Under the pieces are notes generated by a model that ran no database searches, was not told the DNA's origin, and worked only from the letters and a program-made list of their open reading frames with translations. DNA of 15,762 nucleotides from Betaproteobacteria bacterium (GTDB lineage Bacteria > Pseudomonadota > Gammaproteobacteria > Burkholderiales > SG8-39), in the NCBI GenBank assembly GCA_009693435.1, contig SHXF01000099.1, positions 1-15,762 of the forward strand, given 5' to 3'. The translations under genes were made by a program, and so were the position numbers. Below are positions 12,434 to 15,762 of this stretch, in pieces (position 1 is the first letter of the stretch; each line of letters starts with the position of its first letter).

Positions 12434-12663
12434 GGCATCAGCCCTTCATTTTTTCGGTGGCAGGTCTCCGGCTGGATATCTAATCATACGCATTGCCGTG
12501 ACCGAATCGCCGCAATTCACCGTCCTGAATTACGATCTTATCCCGTTTTATTTTACCACCCGGAAAATATCATTTTTAATTGAAAAGTGCCTGAAGACGA
12601 GCGCAGACTAGGGACTTTCTCCAATAAAAGTCAAACTTTTTGAGAGAAGCAGGCAGGCAAACA
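12434..12663. other. A+T-rich intergenic region upstream of the SRPBCC gene
   Basis: Nothing coding is seen. The stretch 12530-12640 is strongly A+T-rich for this neighbourhood. On the minus strand it contains TTGACT with a poor TAGTCT 18 bases on. It also carries the 3' end of the acyl-CoA synthetase transcript. A promoter for the SRPBCC operon is likely here, but no single candidate stands out. Confidence 0.35.
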
Positions 12664-14304
12664 CTAGGATCGCTTGCGCGCTTCCTCCCGCAACCGCAGC
12701 ACGCGCCGCTGCACTTTCCCCGTGGTCGTCATCGGCAGCGCGTCGATGAACTCGATCTCCTTCGGATACTCGTAGGGCGCCAGCTTGCCGCGCACGTGCG
12801 CCTGCAATTCGGCTTCGAGCGCCGCGCAGGGCGCGTACGCCGGCGTGAGCACGATGAATGCCTTGACCAGATTGGTGCGCTCGGCATCGGGGGTGCCGAC
12901 CACGGCGACATTGGCGACGGCCGGGTGCTGCAGCAGGCAGTTCTCGATTTCGGAGGGGCCGATGCGATAGCCGGCGCTCTTGAACACATCGTCGGCGCGC
13001 CCCTGGTACCAGAGATAACCGTCCTCATCGCGCCGCGCCAGATCGCCGGTGCGGCACCACTTGCCGGTGTACTTGCCCTTGGTCGCTTCCGGGTTCTTCC
13101 AGTACTCCAGGAAGAACACCGGATCGTCCTCGTCCCAGGCGGCGATCTCGCCCACCTCCCCCGCCGGCATTTCGTTGCCCGCCTCGTCGATGACGCCGAC
13201 GCGGTGACCCGGATAGGGCCGGCCGATCGAACCGGGTTTGGCCGGCCACAGCGTATGCGAGTTGCCGACGATGTAGTTGATCTCGGTCTGGCCGAACATT
13301 TCATTCACCGTCACGCCCAGCCGGTCGCGGCACCAGGCGAACACCGTTTCACCGACCGATTCGCCGGCGCTCATGAGGGAGCGCAGTTGCAGCCGGTAGC
13401 GCTCGCGCGGCGCGGGGATCGCCTTCATCATCATTTTCAGCGCGGTGGGAAACAGGAAGGTATTGGTCACCGCGTGCTTTTGCATCAGATGAAACGCCTT
13501 CTCCGGATCGAAGCGCCCGCGGTAGCCGAGTACCGGATGGCCGTGATACAGGGTGGGCAACAGCGCATCCATCAGGCCGCCCGTCCAGGCCCAGTCCGCC
13601 GGCGACCAGAACACGTCGCCCGCGCGCGGAAACACATTGTGCGAATACGAAAACCCGGGCAGGTTGCCGAGCAGCACCCGCTGCGCCTTGAGCGCGCCCT
13701 TGGGCGGTCCGGTGGTGCCGCTGGTGTACACCAGCAGCGCCGCATCGGCGGCATCGGTTGCAAGCGGCGCGTAGGCCGAGGAGGCACGCTCCAGCAGGCC
13801 TTCCCAGGATTGCACGCGGGATTCACGCGCGCCGGCCACGCCGATGATGTGCGCGAGGCGCGGCAGGCGCTCGCGTCCCGACTCAAACAGCGCGGAAAGA
13901 TTCGGCAACGAGGCGGGATCGACGATGGCCACCACGGATTCGCTGTCCTGCAGCCGGTATTCGAGCGCGTCCGGTCCGAACAGGATGGACAGCGGCATCG
14001 CAATCGCACCCATCTGATAGCAGGCGATGTGCGCGATCGCGGTTTCGGGGCGCTGCGGCAGAATGATGGCAACGCGATCGCCGCGCTGCACGCCCAGCGC
14101 CGCGAGGGCATTCGACAGGCGGTTTGCCTGCTCCTGAAGCTGGTGGAAAGTCCAGGTCGAAGCGGCGCCCGCTTCATCCTCCCAGAAGAGCGCGATCCTG
14201 TCGCGATCGACTGCATGGCGGGTGCAGCAGGCCCATGCCATGTTGAACTGCGAGGGCACGTCCCAGCGGAAGTTGCGATACAGCTCGGCGTAGCTGTCCC
14301 GCAT
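12664..14304 (-). CDS. Acyl-CoA synthetase (AMP-forming; acetyl-/medium-chain acyl-CoA synthetase-like)
   Basis: A 546-residue ANL-superfamily ligase that activates a carboxylic acid through acyl-AMP to acyl-CoA. The core motifs are all present: YTSGTTGPPKG (residues 193-203), the P-loop; NEMFGQTE (334-341); YRTGD-type loop CRTGDLARRDEDGYLWYQGR (417-436); hinge D438/D439 in GRADDVFKSAGYRIGPSEIE; and catalytic lysine K530 in TTTGKVQRR. Similarity to AcsM/acetyl-CoA synthetase-like enzymes is suggested by WSPADWAWTGGL and FFLEYWKNPEATKGKYTGKW. The acid substrate cannot be fixed from sequence. AGGGGA lies seven bases before the ATG. It is 27 bp downstream of mshN and probably co-transcribed with it, though the two have no obvious shared role. 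Confidence 0.93.
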   Translation of the reverse strand: MRDSYAELYRNFRWDVPSQFNMAWACCTRHAVDRDRIALFWEDEAGAASTWTFHQLQEQANRLSNALAALGVQRGDRVAIILPQRPETAIAHIACYQMGAIAMPLSILFGPDALEYRLQDSESVVAIVDPASLPNLSALFESGRERLPRLAHIIGVAGARESRVQSWEGLLERASSAYAPLATDAADAALLVYTSGTTGPPKGALKAQRVLLGNLPGFSYSHNVFPRAGDVFWSPADWAWTGGLMDALLPTLYHGHPVLGYRGRFDPEKAFHLMQKHAVTNTFLFPTALKMMMKAIPAPRERYRLQLRSLMSAGESVGETVFAWCRDRLGVTVNEMFGQTEINYIVGNSHTLWPAKPGSIGRPYPGHRVGVIDEAGNEMPAGEVGEIAAWDEDDPVFFLEYWKNPEATKGKYTGKWCRTGDLARRDEDGYLWYQGRADDVFKSAGYRIGPSEIENCLLQHPAVANVAVVGTPDAERTNLVKAFIVLTPAYAPCAALEAELQAHVRGKLAPYEYPKEIEFIDALPMTTTGKVQRRVLRLREEARKRS

Positions 14305-14331
14305 GAAGCCGTCCCCTTGCCCGCGCGAGGC

Positions 14332-15582
14332 TTACTGCAACTGCCTGAGGCGCTCGTCGACGAAGCTGGTGAGTTCGCGCGAGAGGTTGGCGGTGGCGCG
14401 CGCGCGACGGAAGGCGTCCGCCGCATCCTTTGATCGGCCGGACGCCTCCTGGGAAATGCCCAGCCCGACCCACCAGGTGCCGGCGCCGGGCGCGATGCGC
14501 AACGCCGCCTGGTATTCGTCTATCGCTTCCTTGTGCTTGCCCAGGCGCTGCTGCATCGCCGCGACGAAGGCGCGGAATTCGGCATTGCCGGCGGCTGTGG
14601 AACCGTGTTTCTGCAGCAGCGCCAGCGCTGCGTTGATGTCGCCGCGTTCCACCATGATGCGTGCCAGCAGCACCGCAAACACCGTGTTGGCCGGATTGAG
14701 TTCCAGGCCTTCGCGCAGCGCCACCATCGCGGCCTCGACCTGCCGGCTTTCAATCTGCAGCGCGACTATGGTCTGGCGCACCAGTTCGTAACTCGGGTCG
14801 AGCGACAGCGCGGCGCGCAGCCCGTCCATGCCTTCGGCCGCCCTGCCCTCGTTCACCAGGCGCGAAGCGCGCCGGAATTCCGCATCGGCCAGTTCGCGCG
14901 CCGTGCTGCCCGTCGCTGTGCTGCCCGCTGCGCTGGCTGTGGTGCCGCCGGCCGCGCTGGCTGTGGTGCTGCCGGCCGCGCGTGGACGCTGGCTCGCATC
15001 CGCTTTGGCAGCTGCAGCCGCCGGCGCCGCCGCAGCGATTTTCGCCAGCGGTTTCGCCCGGCGCTCGGGGATGGGCGTGAACAGTTCCGTGGCCAGCTTC
15101 AGCATGTCGATGCGCGGCGGCACGGCGGCCTGCTGAGCCGCAGGTTGGGCAGCGGTGGAAGGCGCCGTGGATGGTGCTGCCGGTTGAGGGGACGCGGGGG
15201 TCACCACGGCAGTGGGCGCAGGCGCTTGGTCGGGCCTGCTGGGCGAGCCAGGCGCGGACGGGCCGGCGACTGACTGATCCGCAGACTGTGGAATAACGGA
15301 GCGGTCCCGCGAAATAGCGGTGGACTGCACGACGCGCGTGCGCCTCACGGACTGATAGGCAAGGTCGGTGACGATGGAGTGCGGCGTCAATTGCCACATC
15401 ACCCAGCCGACCCAGGCGACCATGACAAGCATCACGCCCGCCATGATGCGCCAGAACAATTCGGAGCCGAAGCGGAAGCGCGCCACCGGTCGCAGGTGCG
15501 CGGCCAGGGCCGGATCGCCGGCCGCGGCCTGCGCGACCCTGCGCTGGTCGAGATCCTGCAGCATCTTGTTGATCAAGCTCAT
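14332..15582 (-). CDS. mshN: MSHA-type pilus biogenesis protein MshN (TPR protein)
   Basis: A 416-residue inner-membrane protein. MSLINKMLQDLDQRRVAQAA is the signature N-terminus of MshN. Residues about 42-63 form one membrane helix (ELFWRIMAGVMLVMVAWVGW, then VMW). Residues about 95-155 are a Pro/Ala/Ser linker, 204-226 a Ser/Thr/Ala/Gly stretch, and 232-410 a run of tetratricopeptide repeats (ADAEFRRASRLVNEGRAAEG; then VALREGLELNPANT; IDEYQAALRIAPGAGTWWVG). MshN belongs to the mannose-sensitive-haemagglutinin type IV pilus assembly set. ATG 15582 is preferred because GAGG at 15594-15591 is eight bases upstream. The IS-like end lies about 35 bp upstream, so the usual upstream msh genes are cut off. 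The usual downstream mshE/mshG is absent, with an acyl-CoA synthetase in its place. Confidence 0.88.
   Translation of the reverse strand: MSLINKMLQDLDQRRVAQAAAGDPALAAHLRPVARFRFGSELFWRIMAGVMLVMVAWVGWVMWQLTPHSIVTDLAYQSVRRTRVVQSTAISRDRSVIPQSADQSVAGPSAPGSPSRPDQAPAPTAVVTPASPQPAAPSTAPSTAAQPAAQQAAVPPRIDMLKLATELFTPIPERRAKPLAKIAAAAPAAAAAKADASQRPRAAGSTTASAAGGTTASAAGSTATGSTARELADAEFRRASRLVNEGRAAEGMDGLRAALSLDPSYELVRQTIVALQIESRQVEAAMVALREGLELNPANTVFAVLLARIMVERGDINAALALLQKHGSTAAGNAEFRAFVAAMQQRLGKHKEAIDEYQAALRIAPGAGTWWVGLGISQEASGRSKDAADAFRRARATANLSRELTSFVDERLRQLQ
14927..14974 (-). repeat. 24-bp tandem duplication in the mshN linker
   Basis: GC(T/C)GCGCTGGCTGTGGTG(C/C)... occurs twice in direct tandem (14927-14950 and 14951-14974), differing at two or three positions. 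It encodes two copies of TTASAAG plus one residue. It is a recent in-frame expansion of the flexible linker. Confidence 0.65.
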
Positions 15583-15616
15583 GGCAAAGACCTCATGAAA
15601 TACACACAAGTCGTGA

Positions 15617-15762
15617 ACTCAGAGCCTGTGAAAAATTATAAAAATATCCGTACTACCTGGTCCACGGTTAGAGCGCTGGTACGTTAAGAGAGCTATGACA
15701 ACGCGAGATGGAATCGAGATGACAAGCGAAAGCGGAGAATTGTTCGAGGGGACTCTGGTGCA
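15617..15762. repeat. Right copy of the 146-bp terminal inverted repeat (IS-like element end)
   Basis: This is the exact reverse complement of 2-147. The inner boundary at 15617 is followed leftward by unique DNA in the mshN leader. The element tip here reads ACTCAGAGCCTGTGAAAAAT on the plus strand. The first three bases (ACT) are shared with the left copy and could be part of the element or of a preferred target. Confidence 0.85.
15695..15762 (+). CDS. Partial 5' end of an ORF in the IS-like element (runs off the right end)
   Basis: This is the mirror copy of the left-end frame: ATG at 15695, open for 22 codons to the edge, MTTRDGIEMTSESGELFEGT then LV. AAGAGAG just before the ATG could serve as a ribosome binding site. 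It is probably the N-terminus of a transposase, but no diagnostic motif is visible. Confidence 0.4.
   Translation, partial: MTTRDGIEMTSESGELFEGTLV

Noticed and set aside
12640..14433. 597-codon plus-strand frame opposite the acyl-CoA synthetase
   Set aside because: Low-quality His/Arg-rich translation; the minus strand has all ANL-ligase motifs.

Overview
The window looks like a GC-rich betaproteobacterial chromosome segment, probably Burkholderiales-like or a relative. The main indicators are a Bug/TctC-type periplasmic binding protein, a nitronate monooxygenase, an MSHA-type mshN gene, and a compact high-GC coding style. Both ends of the window are copies of the same sequence: bases 2-147 and 15617-15762 are a perfect 146-bp inverted repeat. 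Each copy looks like the end of one insertion-sequence-like element whose open reading frame runs outward off the window. The window is therefore either a contig that stops in a multicopy repeat, or chromosomal DNA held between two inverted copies of the element. The left copy cuts the 3' end of hepT, and the right copy sits about 35 bp upstream of mshN.

Left part (1-5540, almost all genes on the minus strand). First comes a mntA-hepT toxin-antitoxin pair with an intact antitoxin and a doubly broken toxin. A plus-strand fragment of a small membrane protein and a 3' remnant of a second tctC follow, embedded in short dispersed palindromic repeats. A minus-strand catabolic-looking group then reads, in transcription order, nitronate monooxygenase, a 68-aa hypothetical protein, a VOC-fold protein, and a TctC/Bug solute-binding protein. 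A DUF2306-type membrane protein with its own promoter-like sequence ends this part.

Middle part (about 5550-8900). This DNA is visibly richer in A+T and behaves like a decaying accessory island. It holds a two-copy dispersed repeat, three small minus-strand genes of unknown function of which at least two carry apparent frameshifts, an orphan Phd/YefM-type antitoxin on the plus strand, and a hicA-hicB pair. Behind hicB lies a PIN-like nuclease gene split by one in-frame TGA.

Right part (8900-15616, all minus strand, GC-rich again). It contains a composite protein with a histone-H1-like tail, 23 octapeptide repeats and a phage-tail-collar domain. A secreted alpha/beta hydrolase starts at the base after that gene's stop. 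Then come a SRPBCC protein coupled to a 100-aa hypothetical protein, an acyl-CoA synthetase, and mshN. Transcription of the last block would run from mshN into the acyl-CoA synthetase with a 27-bp gap.

No complete, clearly new defence or mobile system is present. The most distinctive objects are the H1-tail/octad/collar fusion protein, the hicAB plus PIN-like three-gene arrangement, and the concentration of toxin-antitoxin genes and disrupted genes between two inverted IS-like ends.
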